This document shows positions 42,891 through 54,753 of a stretch of DNA of 64,000 nt, in pieces. The DNA is from Synanceia verrucosa. Lineage: Eukaryota > Chordata > Actinopteri > Perciformes > Synanceiidae. The translations under genes were made by a program, and so were the position numbers. The DNA lies in contig CM056554.1 of the NCBI GenBank assembly GCA_029721515.1, positions 26,332,236 to 26,396,235 of the forward strand. The letters run 5' to 3'. Each line of letters begins with the position of its first letter. Position 1 is the stretch's first letter. Under the pieces are notes generated by a model. The model did no database searches. It saw only the letters and a program-made list of their open reading frames with translations, and was not told the DNA's origin.

Positions 42891-44428
42891 ATTATTATTA
42901 TTCCTGAACATCTGTTTTCCCAATTTTCGCCCCTTTCCCAACGTTAAAAAGTTGTATAAATTTGCACATTCCTGCAGCCCGCCCCGAAATTCGATATTTT
43001 GGGGTGTTTGCACACATTGCACACAAAATGGCTGAATGGCGCCCCCTACAAATTTGAAAAATCTCCATAGGGAAAGTCGCCAACTTTGGCCTACCTCAAC
43101 AAAAATCGGTAAACATGTTAAGCATACCCAGACGAACAAAATTTTCTCTTGGCAGGAAGGTGAAATTCCAACAGGAAGTCAGGCATTTTGAATTTTTGAT
43201 TTTCTGATGAAAACAAACTAGTCCTAGGGATTTCGTCCGATCGACGTGAAATTTAGTACAGATCATCTCCAGACCGAGCTGAGCAAAAGTTGTGCTCTGC
43301 GTGTAATTAGGTGAAAGGGCGTGGCCGCTAGGGCTTGCTAAACTTTGGCGAAATTGCCGTTTAAATTCGAACGGCTCTCACGTTCACATGGTCGATCCTA
43401 GCAGCTTCAAATTTTCAGAGCATGACGCGGCATGACCCTGAACGTTCCGATGTATTAACGTCAGGCATTACTCATAGCGCCCCCCAGTGGTAATAGGAAG
43501 TGACCCCTTCTTACTTTTCACATTAACTGATGCCACATAGAAGACTCCATCAACGTCATTCCACTTCTAAGACCTAAAGAACAACTTGGTGAAGCTTCGT
43601 TACGAACGCCGTGAGGCTACGACTAACGGCGCCCGTATGGCGTCGCTGCGATTTTTTGATCATTCGCCATGAAAATACGTTTGCCTTTTTGACGACTTTA
43701 CTAAAGTTGTATCATCATGAAAATTGATACACAGGTCAAGGCTGGCGTCCTCTAACATCTGATGTGGTCCCCGCCCAGGGGCGTGGCCAAATGCCTCCAC
43801 AGCACCACCCTTTACGTTTACATGTTCTGATACGATATAGTTGATCCCATCGACTTCATTCCACTTCTAAAACATCCACAACACATTGGTGAAGCATCAT
43901 TACGAACACCGTGACGCTACGATAAACGGCGTCCGTATGGCGGCGCCACGTCTTCCGATTTTTCGCCAAGAAAATACGTTTGGCTTTTTGATGGCTTTAA
44001 AAAACTCGTATCATCATGAAAGTTGATACACAGGTCGAGGGTGTCGACCTCTAACATCTGATGTGGTCCACACCAATGGGTGGGGCAAAATGGCCCCATA
44101 GCGCCCTCTTGAAATTTTCAAAAAACCCTCCTCATAGGGGTTTTTATGGAGTTGGAACACGAAAATCAGTACACACGTGTAACTTGACCAGATGCACAAA
44201 AAAGTCCTTTGCACCAACTGTCTATTCCAAACAGGAAGTCGGCCATTTTGTTTCCACTCTTCATTTTGGCGTGATTTCCACATTGAACCATCGGATGGCC
44301 GTAACTCCTTTGTGTATTGGCCAAATCGCTTGACGTTTATTATCCCCTGCTCGCACCGCCGTACCCATCTGATACCCGACTGCGACATACCGCGAGGGCC
44401 CTACATAACCGCTCGCGGTTTTCTAGTT
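42891..44428 (+). mobile_element. Hairpin-ended repeat, copy H, lacking 5' units
   Basis: The body starts straight after the end of copy G (CCTGAACATCTGTTTTCCCA) and runs to its own terminus: CGCGAGGGCCCTACATAACC, hairpin AACCGC-TC-GCGGTT, TTTTCTAGTT. Copies G and H are thus head to tail. Confidence 0.65.
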
Positions 44429-44736
44429 ATTATTATTATTATTGTCGTTAGTTCCAGTTTGCATTAGTTGCATTTTAATTTTACTGAGTATGCACATATG
44501 CAAGGCGTGCGGCTCATACAGCATGCGCAGAGAATAGATGGCTTCTGAAGTTGTTTTTTTTAATATTTACTTATTTCAGGTTGATTTTATTACTCATACA
44601 GCCAAACTACCTTTATATTTGTTATTGCAGAATGGTATGTTGTTGTACGGTCATTTTATACCTATGATACATTTGGGACGGGGAGGAGGCGATGCGGGGG
44701 GCTCCAAATTAAATTTCTCTTAGGGCCCCATTCGTT
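44429..44736. other. No recognisable gene
   Basis: An (ATT)n run followed by AT-rich sequence. GCATATGCAAGGCGTGCGGC near 44510 loosely recalls the block at 24130. Confidence 0.5.
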
Positions 44737-45329
44737 CAGGGGCGGCAATGACGTGCAGTCAGGGGAGGCAGGTGAGGCAGTGCCTCAACTGCCATCATGA
44801 TAAAAAAGAAAAAAGTAAAATAAATACACTGACCAAAACTTCCAACGCAACACTCCCATGGTTTATGCATGTTGTACCAAATTTAAGTAACATGCTAACA
44901 ACACGTAACACATATGAAGTTTTAATTCAAATGCAGTGTAATAGCGCTCTTGCCCATTGCAGACGGAAATGGCGACATGTTGGAGGCAACAGCAGACCAC
45001 AGAGGGGACGTCGGCTGTGCAACGCGGCCTCATGCAAGCAGTTGCGTACTGTTTGGTCGCTGATTCTGTTCTAATGTCACCTCTGGTGCCAGCTGCAGTC
45101 ACTGTAGCTGGCAGGAAATGGTTTCTCAGATGTTGAAGATTAATATGGCGGTCCTTGAAAACATGTTGTTGTCGACAACCTCTTGAATCTTGATTTTTGA
45201 CCCATACCGCCTACCATAGTTCAAACCATGATGCAATGCGCAGTAAAAAACACGCCTGGTGCCAGAGAGCGAATGTAATGTCAAATTTAACCACTAGATG
45301 GGAGAAAAAATATATAGCGTCCGTTTAAA

Positions 45330-46482
45330 ATGTTTGGAAATTCAAGGATCGATTTGGCACTGGATGAGCAACGTAGACTAAATATTAGTATCCACAATGC
45401 AAAGGTGAGGGAAAACCGAGAGATTATAAAAGACCTTATCAATGCAACCTGATCCCGAGCCAAACAGGTGCTAGCATTTCACGGTAACAATGAGAGGGCC
45501 TCTAATTGCGGTAACTATATTGAACTGTTACATGCTTTTGCTGAGAAAGATGAGAGGTTAGCTAGACCTTCAGAAACATCCACTGTGTTTTCTGGCTTCT
45601 CGAATAGGATGCAGAATGATTTAATTGAAGCAGTTGGTGATGTGATCAGAAAGGACATAAAAATGAGATTAATCTGCCTCATTTGTTGCAGTAGAAGTTG
45701 ACGAGACTACTGATGTCACAAACAAGGCCCAGATTTCTGTCATTTTGCGGTTTGAGGCGCAAAAAAAAAAAGTGATGTCTGTGAAGTCAAGGAGGTGTTT
45801 TGGGGCTTTGATGATGTAAGCAATGATAGACGAGCCCCCGCCATAGCTGTTTTTTGTCTTGGAAATGTTGAAAAAATAAAACTGTGTTGAAAAGTTATTG
45901 GCTCAGACTTATGATGGGACTCCTGTGATGACATTAGAGCTTAACGCAGGCCAGGCCAAAATTAAAGGCCCGAGGCCATGTTTACTCACTGTTTTGCACA
46001 CAAATTAAATCTGGTGCTGATGCATTCAGCAAAGTGTATGCCTGAAAATAGAACTTTTTTCAAAGCAGCTGAGGGACTAGATACATTTTCTAGCAAATAA
46101 ACACAGCGTACCCACATACTGGATGATGTTGTGAAGCGACGTTTACCAAGAGCAGCGCCCTAACAATGGAGCTCAAACTCCTGGATGCTGCAGACAATAG
46201 GCAATGCGGAATACAGCACGCAAATCTGAAAGACACATGTCTTTCAGATTAGCGTGCTGTATTCAGCATTATAAGTGAAAATCCTGACAGCTGGGACAAT
46301 GAAACTCTAATGATGGCTGCAGGAGCTTTCCTTAGGAACAGAACTGATCAAGGACGTCTTTCTTCTTTGGCCATCATCTCCATTGAGACGGAGAGAATCT
46401 TAAAACTAAGAGAAAATAGGGAAGACTTTTACAACCAAGTCAGAGCTTTTCATGGCGAAGGATCGGCGCATGGACTATAAGT
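45330..46482 (+). pseudogene. hAT transposase pseudogene (DUF4371 type)
   Basis: Reading across several frames: FGNSRIDLALDEQRRLNISI, KVRENREIIKDLINAT, a stop, AKQVLAFHGNNERASNCGNY, IELLHAFAEKDERLARPSET, NRMQNDLIEAVGDVIRKDI. Further on come FTHCFAHKLNLVLMHSAKCM (the His/hAT core region) and ILDDVVKRRLPRAAP. The LAF-GN-GNY-ELL pattern is that of hAT transposases related to ZMYM1. At least four stops or shifts are visible. A snap-back duplication interrupts it at 46210. Confidence 0.8.
46210..46263. repeat. 26-bp near-perfect hairpin
   Basis: AATACAGCACGC-A-AATCTGAAAGACA, a 2-nt loop (CA), then its reverse complement; 25 of 26 positions pair (one A/A mismatch). It lies within the hAT transposase pseudogene, so it arose after or during its decay. 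Confidence 0.95.
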
Positions 46483-46957
46483 AAAGGTAAAGCCAAAAAT
46501 GCTTTTAAGTTTTTGTTTTCTTTAAAATAAGATGGGAGTAAGTAGAAAAATTCAAAAAGTATTTGATAATATTTTTTTTCTCATCATTTTGACAGACAAC
46601 CTTTATTAAAATTGATGAAAGCACAGGAATTTAAAGTTTGATTTTTTTACTGAAGGTCAAAATTAAATTTGTGCCGCACACATCTCTATTCTTTAATTTG
46701 TTCACAATAAATATGCTTCGACACAAAAAGGGTGCTCTGTCCATATCTATAAAAGAAACATTCTTTGTAGGACAAATATGTTCCTGTGTATATGTTTGTG
46801 CTGGTGTAAGTGTAATTGAAAGAGGAATGCTGATAGGATATGAAGCATTACCAGTTGCTTGCTGTTGGATGAATAGTAAAATAAGGTGCTTTTTCACCTC
46901 TTACAATTGTAAATCTGACTCCAGAGGAGTCAGTGCCTCACCAGCCATGAACCTCAC

Positions 46958-47596
46958 TGATTTCAGGTTATATTTTCTGCTACCTCTTGTAACTTTGGGC
47001 TAGTTTTAGCAGCTAGATAGCATAACAGAATGTTTTTATTAACTCTATGATTTTTGCCTAAATATTATCATACTGTTGTGGTAATATGCAAGCAAACACA
47101 CACTGGTATTTGGCATAAAAACAAATTGCCACTGATCATTCTGCAAGATTTTTCAGACCTTTGTTGTGAAATTTTGATAATGGCCTGTATTATTGAAGCC
47201 TCATGTTGCTCTGCTGATTCTTCTGAGTGTTAGAAGAGTGTTCAAATTACACTCCTTATTAGTAGCAATAAACAGGGCAAATAATTTCACCAGGATATAT
47301 TATTCCTAATGTCAATGCACTACATAGGCTACATCTGGTTTAACCAACTTGGAATTTCACACCAGTCACACATTCTGGTGTGCAGAGAAACTGCAGCCAT
47401 GTTGATCATAAATTAGCTGCAAACATGCAAAATAAAAAAAGAAAAATGAAATATGGCTGCTGAAAACAAAGACTTCCGGTGGACAGTTGACACATTCAGT
47501 GGAAACTTTTTATGAGACAGCTAGGATCTCCTCTAAGAGGTAAAAAGTTGGTGCACATTAAGACTGGCAGTTGCAAACCCTTGCAAGTCGTAAACA
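46958..47596. other. No recognisable gene
   Basis: AT-rich, no supported feature. Confidence 0.5.
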
Positions 47597-47909
47597 TGGG
47601 AAGATAAGATACGATAAGATAAGATAAACCTTTATTTGTCTCACAATGGAGAAATTTTCAGTTTACAGCAGCAGGACAGAACAGACTGCAAAGAAAATCA
47701 ACACACACACACACAATATAAATATGAAGGAAAAATTATAAAAAGAGAAATTTAAACTTAACTGTATACAGTACAGGATAAAAAATTAAACTGTACACAG
47801 TACAAGATAATATATGCATACATCCATCAGTGCCTAAACCTATATATATCATATACTGTACATACATACATACATACATACACACAATATATGTGCACAT
47901 CAATATACA

Positions 47910-47910
<1 letters not shown>

Positions 47911-47948
<38 letters not shown>
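47911..47948. repeat. (AT)n microsatellite in the LINE 3' UTR
   Basis: About 38 bp of alternating AT, with (CATA)n at 47868-47881 nearby. Confidence 0.9.
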
Positions 47949-47952
<4 letters not shown>

Positions 47953-48024
47953 GGCTTAGGCATAATGGCAGATGTAGCAGGTGAAAAAGTGGCTGTGCTG
48001 TTTAAGTAATTAAGAGTCCAGAGT

Positions 48025-49080
48025 TCAGACATGAAGGTTAAACAGTCTGACAGCAGCAGGCAGGAACGAGTGGCGGTACCTCTCCTTCCTACAGCGAGGG
48101 TGGAGCTGTCTCTGGCTGAAGGAGCTGCCCAGTGCTGTCAGAGTGCCCTGGAGGGGGTGGGAGGGTCTGTCCAGCATAGCTGTTAGCTTAGCTAGCATCC
48201 CCCTTTTGCCCACCTCCTCCTGAGTGTCCAGGGAGCAGCCCAGGACAGAGCTGGCCCTCCTGACCAGCCTGTCCAGTCTCTCTCTGTCCCGGGTTGAGAT
48301 GCTGCCTGACCAGCTGGCTACTCCACAGAAAATGGCTGAGGCCACCACAGAGTCGTAGAAGGTCTTAAGGAGTGTCCCCTGAACTCCAAAAGACCTGAGT
48401 CTCCTCAGCAGGAAGAGCCGGCTCTGCCCCTTCCTGAACAGAGCGTCCGTGTTGTCTGTCCAGTCCAGTTTATTGTTCAGATGAACACCTAGGTACTTAT
48501 AAGTGGTCACTCTCTCTATGTCCGTACCCTGGACGTTCATCAGTGCAGGTGGAGAATGTTGTTTCCTACAGAAGTCCACCACCAGCTCCTTGGTTTTCCC
48601 AGGGTTGAGCTGGAGGTGGTTCTGCAGGCACCAGTCCACAAAGTCCTGCGTCAGTCCCCTGTACTCCCGATTATCTCCATCAGTAATGAGACCGACGATT
48701 GCAGAGTCATCTGAGAACTTCTGCAGGTGGCAGGTTGGGGAACTGTAGGTGAAGTCCGAGGTGTAGAGGGTGAACAGAAATGGAGCCAGGACAGTTCCCT
48801 GCGGAGCCCCGGTGCTGCAGAGAAGCATGTCTGACTCACAGCTCTGTGCCCTCACATACTGTGGTCGGTTTGTGAGGTAGTCTGTAATCCATGTGGTGAG
48901 GTGGTGGTCCACTCCGGCATGCTGCAGCTTGTCCCCAAGCAGGATGGGCTGGATGGTGTTGAAGGCACTGGAGAAATCAAAGAACATGATCCTCACAGTG
49001 CTCCCAGCCTTCTCCAGATGTGACAGCGATGAGTGGAGGAGGTAGATGATGGCATCCTCCACATCCTGCCCAGCTTCACG
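48025..49080 (-). pseudogene. LINE reverse transcriptase, C-terminal two thirds
   Basis: 345 open codons from VEDAIIYLLHSSLSHL to HSFLPAAVRLFNLHV. RT motifs present: MFFDFSSAFNTIQP (palm motif with the first Asp), STGAPQGTVLAPFLFTLYTS, the active site FSDDSAIVG, LQLNPGKTKELVVDF and YKYLGVHLNNKLDW. The catalytic Asp pair is intact. Upstream the frame runs straight from the linker (NLSVKLG, about 49080) into VEDAII, so the fingers and early palm (usually about 80-100 residues) are deleted. Confidence 0.85.
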
Positions 49081-50007
49081 CTCAGGTTGAACATGTGCTG
49101 GACAATGTCACACAGCTGGTCAGAGCAGGTCCTGAGGAGCCGGGTGCTGATGTTGTCCGTACCTGCTGCCTTCCTCACCTTCATCTTCCTCAGCTGGTTC
49201 CTCACCTGCACAGCCGTAACAGACAGGCAGGAGCCAGGAGGAGGAGGCAGACTGGGGGTTAGAGGTGGGGGGTCGACTGAGAGGGCAGTCGTCTGATGTT
49301 GGGAGCCATTCGTCAGAGGAGGGGAGGAGGAGGGATCCACAGTAGGGGGAGGTAGTAGGGGCTGCTGCAGGGGGGTCTGTTTAGGGGAAGGGGCCTGATC
49401 AAACCGGTTAAAAAAACTGGTTGAGATCATCTGCCCAGTCCTTGTCCTTATCAGTCTCTGTCTTTGAGCTTTTGTGGCCTGAGATAGTTTTCAGGCCCTT
49501 CCAGACACCGCTGACATTACTGGCCTGCAGCTGTTCCTCCATCTTCTCCCTATAGGCCTTTTTCCCCTCTCTGATCCGTCTCCTTAGCTGGATCTGCACA
49601 GACTTCAGTTCCTCTCTGTTTCCTGACACAAAAGCCCTCTTCTTCTCCTTCAGGAGGGCCTTTATGTCAGGAGTAATCCATGGTTTGTTATTGGAGAAAC
49701 ACCGAAAAGTCCTGGTGGGTACGGTGTTCTCCTCACAGAAGTTTATGTAGTCCGTAATGGTGTCAGTGAGTGAGTCAATGTCCTCCCCATGCATCTCACT
49801 GAAGAGCTCCCACATGGTCGAATCAAAACAGTCCTGTAGAGCCTCTTCAGCCTCTGTGGACCATCTTCTGACCATGCGGGTCACAGCTGGCTGCCTGTGT
49901 ACCAGAGGTTTGTACACATGCTGGAGATGCACAATGTTGTGGTCTGCTCTGCCCAGAGGGGGGAGGGGGTGGGATATATATGCCTCCTTGGTATTGGCAT
50001 AAAACAA
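48993..50007 (-). pseudogene. LINE endonuclease end and linker
   Basis: Two overlapping frames. 50007-49408 has GRADHNIVHLQHVYKPLV (end of APE endonuclease with the catalytic D-H) and TRTFRCFSNNKPWITPDIKA. A T-run near 49405-49415 shifts the frame to 49430-48993, which has LRKMKVRKAAGTDNISTRLL. The linker is otherwise continuous. Confidence 0.82.
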
Positions 50008-50086
50008 GTCCAGTGTTTTATTGTCTCTGGTGGCAGAGGTGACATATTGGGTGAAGGTGGGCAGAGAGGATGACAGAGAGACGTGA

Positions 50087-50600
50087 TTAGTCCCCAGAGA
50101 TGAGCAGCAGGGCGTTGGGGCTCTGTGTTTGTAGCCTGTTCACAGCTGAGAGCAGGACATCACACGCTGCATCACCACTGGCCGATGGGGGAATATACAC
50201 AGAAGGAGAATTCCTTCGGGAGATAGTGCGGCCTGAGGCCAATGGTAGCAGTTCAATGTCCCGGTTACAAAGTTGCTCCTTAATGGTGATGTGCCCGGGG
50301 TTACACCATCTCTCATTGACAAACACAGCCAGTCCCCCTCCTTTCCTCTTACCGCTCTCTGCCGTCCTGTCCGCCCGTATGAGTTGGAAGCCATCCAACT
50401 CGGCGTGAGTGTCCGGAGTTACCGCTGTTAGCCATGACTCCGTGAACAGCAGCAGGCTGGCCTCGCGAAACTCCCTCTGATGCCGGGTTAGCGCCGCTAG
50501 CTCGTCCATCTTATTGGGCAGAGATCTTACATTCCCCATAATGACGGACGGGAGGACGTGTCTGTATCGTCTCCTCCTTCTGTGGCGCTCCTTCCCGTCC
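50087..50600 (-). pseudogene. LINE apurinic-type endonuclease, N-terminal part
   Basis: MGNVRSLPNKMDELAALTRH (first motif with the metal-binding Asn), LLLFTESWLT (the catalytic Glu region), GGLAVFVNERW, then ALLLISGD. The SGDFN motif is broken by a small deletion at about 50085, shifting into the next frame. Preceding codons to 50600 are basic and probably end ORF1 or the 5' UTR. Confidence 0.8.
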
Positions 50601-50640
50601 CGACAACCCCGTCTCCTCCTCTTCAGCCCACGGAGTATGT

Positions 50641-51604
50641 TTAAACTCTTTAACGTTTTAACTATTTAAAGTTGCACAATGGAAGAACAAGTTTTAGTTG
50701 TAATTGTGAGAGATCGTATTACTTCTTAAACCTTTGAAAAACCACAAACAATACAAAATGCAAAGTTGTTAGGAGTTACATTCACACAGGGCAGTGTTTA
50801 CAAAGATAGCCTTTATCAATCATTTTTTTGCATGACATTCATGGTGTCTCTGTACAAATACATGTGTTGAGTAAAGACATGATACTCAGCATCATGGCAT
50901 TCAACATTAAATACAAAATGACTCAATAAATCAACACTGTATGTAGCAAATCTTGAGCGTTACTCTCAACCACTTACAGTCACATAGACATCAGATGACA
51001 CACTGGTAGCCTGGTGACATCTTCTTTGTAATGTATTGGGCAACACTTTTCTTAAGGCATACAGCTGTGTTGGACTATAATGCTTTTGCATGGCAGCTAT
51101 CAGAACCTAAGTTATTTCTCACAAATAAATGCATTTCTTTGTTTGTATTGACAGGGTTATTTTTTGAGAAAATTTAGAGTGGAAACAAATACCACAGAAT
51201 TAATCAGACTTACCAAAAATACCTGAATTCAATAACTACTGACTGCAACCAAAACTGTGAAGAAAAACACAGGTAGGTAAACTGAGCCAGAGGAAGACCC
51301 ATGATGGTTGCAATATGTTTGTCATTTGAAATATGTTTTGGATAATGGTGAGACTTTTCTATTCCATCTGTGCAATGTGCTCAAGTTAATAATCACATCT
51401 AAATGTGTATTTGGTCCAGACTTCTGTTAAATAATGTTTTAAGACACAGCAGGGTCTGGCTCCTGGGAAATACAGTGTTGTAGTATAGTATTTTAGAGTG
51501 CAAGTTTGGCTTTGAGTGCTGTTAAATAAATATGTATCTCAATCAAATTAAAATGTCATTTAAAAAGAAGGACAATACAATTACAATTAATACAATTAAC
51601 TCAA
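50641..51604. other. No recognisable gene
   Basis: AT-rich sequence between the LINE 5' end and a TTAA MITE. Nothing supported. Confidence 0.5.
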
Positions 51605-52019
51605 TTAACTGAGTGCCATTGATGTATTTCAATGTCATTGAAAATCCAACGCTTGAGTGCTATAGACATAGTTATACGTCAAAGTGTTTTTTCGGCAGCG
51701 GGTCACCGATCGCGGTTTCCCGCAGCCTGTGAGTAATATTGGGGATTCTGGGAGATGTAGTCGGAGCTTAAAGAGTAGGTATACACCACAGAGATCAAAG
51801 CAGGAAGTGGAGACAATCGAGCAATGGAACAACGTGAAAACAAACATTTTTTTTTTTCATGATGAAATAGAGAGTCTCTTCTTTCATTTGAGCTTTTCAC
51901 TGTTTTCAGAGACATAGTACAAAATATTCTGTGGGTCTAGAAATATGACTCAAAATGGGCAAAAACACTGGCACAAGGCACTTTCTGTTTTATAAAATGA
52001 CTGGCATTCAATGAGTTAA
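51605..52019 (+). repeat. Complete TTAA MITE (piggyBac type)
   Basis: TTAACTGAGTGCCATTGATG at the left and TTAACTCATTGAATGCCAG read from the right, so TTAA flanks both ends of a 415-bp element without coding capacity. Relatives lie at 17498-17814 and 55949-56359 in the same orientation. TTAA targets are the hallmark of piggyBac. Confidence 0.85.
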
Positions 52020-52062
52020 AGGTAGTACAAATTAAATAAATACCACTTATCCAGGACAGTAA

Positions 52063-52673
52063 GGGTGCTTTTCCACAGGCGTGGTACGGTACGGCACGGC
52101 TCTACACAGTTGTGGTGCTTTTTCACTAGTACCTGGTACTAGGTACTTTTCCAAGTAAGCCAAAACAATACTAAAACGTGATGTCAGCTGACTGCCTTCC
52201 ACTGGCCACGAGTGTCGTCACTGGAAGCGTCCAACTAGACTGTAAAAACTAAACACAACTCAACCCCGCAATTTTTAAAACTGGCCAACGAGTGTCGTCA
52301 CTGGAAGCGTCCAACTAGACTGTAAAAACTAAACACAACTCAACCCCGCAGTTTTTAAAACTGGCAACTGCTTGGCTATTGTTACATGAGAAAATGGCAT
52401 CGCAGAAAACAACACCATGGTCAGTCGAGCACAAAAAGCCACAGAGCGAGCAACAAATGATTGCTTCGGTGTCCTCCATGTTTGTGATAGTAGTGTTGTT
52501 CTTTTTCTTCCCGGTTTCTCTGTTGCATGTAAATGACGTCATGGCAGTTTCACGCTGCCATATTATGACCCCGTCCACACAGAGGAGGTACTATTAGGTA
52601 CTCAGTTGTAACGAGAAAGCACCAAAACTGGGCCGTACCATACTGTGCCGTTACTGCGTAGTGGAAAAGCGCC
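52063..52673. repeat. TIR element (hAT/Harbinger-type MITE) with internal 80-bp duplication
   Basis: Left end GGGTGCTTTTCCACAGGCGT then GGTACGGTACGGCAC. Right end, read inward, GGCGCTTTTCCACTACGCAG then TAACGGCACAGTATGGTACG. Terminal inverted repeats are about 40 bp and imperfect. An 80-bp block (GAGTGTCGTCACTGGAAGCG) is directly repeated at about 52209 and 52288. The superfamily is uncertain. Confidence 0.75.
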
Positions 52674-54579
52674 ATACATGTTTTTGTTTTTTGTTTTTTT
52701 GTGTCATTTGTTCACAAAAGAATTAAAAAGTTTCACAGTGAATAAATCATAGTGAAAATATGATAACTCAAGATAATGTTTTAATCTTGTATGCCTTAAG
52801 CTGTCACCTTTTTGTCTTGTGGTAACAAACATAACACGTAGACCAATATAGCACGCTGCACAAAGCAAGCCTGTTTTTCTTAAATTCATCAAGAAATTCA
52901 CACATTGACAGCCATGGACCAACAGTGATGAAAGAAAAGGCAAACACTGAGAATATCATGCCAGAACTGCTGAGTAACACTTGCCGCCTGAAAAAAAAGC
53001 AACATCATTCCCATTCATAAGCAAAGAAGTTTATTTCTTTTCGGCTCCTGTATCCACTCGGTACTTCTTCTGTTATCTGTTGCACCTGTAACCACACCCA
53101 ACACTACGTCACTACAGCGAGGTAAGACATGAAACCACTGGTGGTTTTCAAAGACAAATTTTGATGTTAAATGTATCTTTAGTATCAGTGATCTTAGTAT
53201 TATGATTGTATTGTACTTACAGTATTTGAGAATACTTCCAGCACAATTTCTGGCTGTGATTAGATTAGAGGCTCGATTTGCACCAAAAATGAATCATTTT
53301 GGAGGTTATATTGAGCTTGTTTAAGTTAAAGTTTTAAGATATCAAATGACACTTGCAGCACCAATCTCAACAGCAGCTCCCAGTGGACACACAAGTTTCC
53401 CTTTTTTATCGCTGACCCCCTGCATTGTTTCATTATAACAGATTAGCACAATATCAAAAACTGCCATAGCACAGATAACCGGTTTGGAGCATGCACAGCA
53501 CTTCTCAATAACAGCATACCATTAAATGTACATTACAAAATGATGCAGTATGTCAGAAAAGTTTGGGTTCTGAATCAGTACAAAACGATTAGCAGTCATG
53601 TGCTGACCTGGGTCAAAAATGTATTTGTTAATCATTTTTCGCAGTGTTTTATCAAGCTTCAAGTGTCAGATGGGTGGGTGTGGCCATTATGGAACATAAA
53701 ATATGTCACTGAGGTAATAAGTTGTCACCTCTTCCTGTCTACTTGTAGGAAAATTGCTGTACGAACTATTGATTCGATTTAGCAAACATAGGCATCTTGA
53801 TTATAGAGACTTTTTTGGGTTGTAGACCTGCTTTTCTGCTGCTTGGTTGAGTAAGACCTTGATGGTAAGTGGATCCAAAAAAAAAAAACAGTCCTTACTG
53901 GTGCAAACTGATCTATGGTCATGGTTTGGTCTGGTTTAGGCTTCTTCAAAGAAACCAATGGTAGAAAACTGAGAAATTACAGTGCTCTTAACAGTTATTA
54001 TTCTCTACAACCTCTAGAGGGCTTTGTCACTTGACAGCAAACTGCTGTTTTGGGTCATTTGTTGAAACAACTGATGCTGTTATTTGGATAACAGTGTCTT
54101 TGCCAAAGTTAAGGCTATTATATTCTATTAAATATACTGTATGAATTCTAAGTCTATTGACTCAAATTTTATGACTTTGCTAACCCAAATGACATTGTTT
54201 CTCCAACACATATTTATTCATACATATTTGAATTATGCATTTATCACACATCAAAGTATGTACATTTCTTATCTGGCCACCTACCTGACCTCTTACATGG
54301 GTCACACATTTAGTGCCACATAAAAACACTGGTTATTTCTTGGCAGCAAACACAAGCAGAGGAAGGCTCAGAAGTGCTTTAGGTCCACTTAAGGTGCATT
54401 TTGAAGGATCACAGTGATTTGTAAAGCTGAATTAAATCTGTTCTGGAACATGTGCCGGTCCCACCCATGTGGAACTTCACCTCAACTTTGTGCTCAAATG
54501 ATGTTGTAAAACTTGACCCAGGTCAGCCTGGAGACTGTTTTTTTTTTCTTTTCTTTTTTTTGAAGGGTCCCTCAGGTGC
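52674..54579. other. Downstream of vipr2; no recognisable gene
   Basis: Mostly AT-rich. The part nearest 54580 should be the vipr2 3' UTR on the minus strand. Nothing else is supported. Confidence 0.5.
54213..54218 (-). terminator. Candidate polyadenylation signal of vipr2
   Basis: AATAAA on the minus strand (GAATAAATATG) about 360 bp after the vipr2 stop codon. It is the first clear signal downstream in a strongly AT-rich stretch, so support is weak. Confidence 0.35.
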
Positions 54580-54753
54580 TCACAGCACCGTGGTCTCTGA
54601 CTGCAGGATGGACTGGGTTCTGGAGTTGCGGTGAAACTGGACTATATGGTCTGAACCATTCCTGGAAGCGAATGTGCTGTTGAAGAGGTGATCTCTGCTC
54701 AGATGGCAGTTCAGCCACATACTCCGCCACTTCCTCTTTAGCTCGATCTGAAC
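54580..54753 (-). CDS. vipr2: vipr2 terminal exon: C-terminal tail
   Basis: 58 codons including [23 protein letters not shown] (helix 8 and basic segment), then a Ser/Thr-rich tail with [20 protein letters not shown] and the end SETTVL. Acceptor TTTATGCAG. Ser and Thr residues are likely phosphorylation sites for desensitisation (family knowledge). Confidence 0.93.
   Translation of the reverse strand, partial: VQIELKRKWRSMWLNCHLSRDHLFNSTFASRNGSDHIVQFHRNSRTQSILQSETTVL

Larger units (their letters stand above)
44737..46957 (+). mobile_element. Degenerate hAT transposon (DUF4371/ZMYM1-like)
   Basis: Starts CAGGGGCGGCAATGACGTGC, a hAT-type terminus, then GGTGAGGCAGTGCCTCAACT. A related block GTCAGTGCCTCACCAGCCAT at about 46928 marks the 3' end region, but the terminal bases there are lost. 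Inside is a transposase pseudogene. A piece of its 5' region is repeated at 8835-8945. Confidence 0.7.
47597..50640 (-). mobile_element. Rex1/CR1-like LINE with internal deletion
   Basis: On the minus strand: endonuclease start (50540), linker, second half of RT (49062-48025), a 3' UTR with (AT)n and an end TGAGACAAATAAAGGTTTAT followed by repeated CTTAT. The SFNTIQP-type palm, SDD and SRLFLLRRLRSF motifs fit the CR1/Rex1 group of fish LINEs; the exact clade is inference. Frame breaks and a missing middle part of RT make it inactive. Confidence 0.85.
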
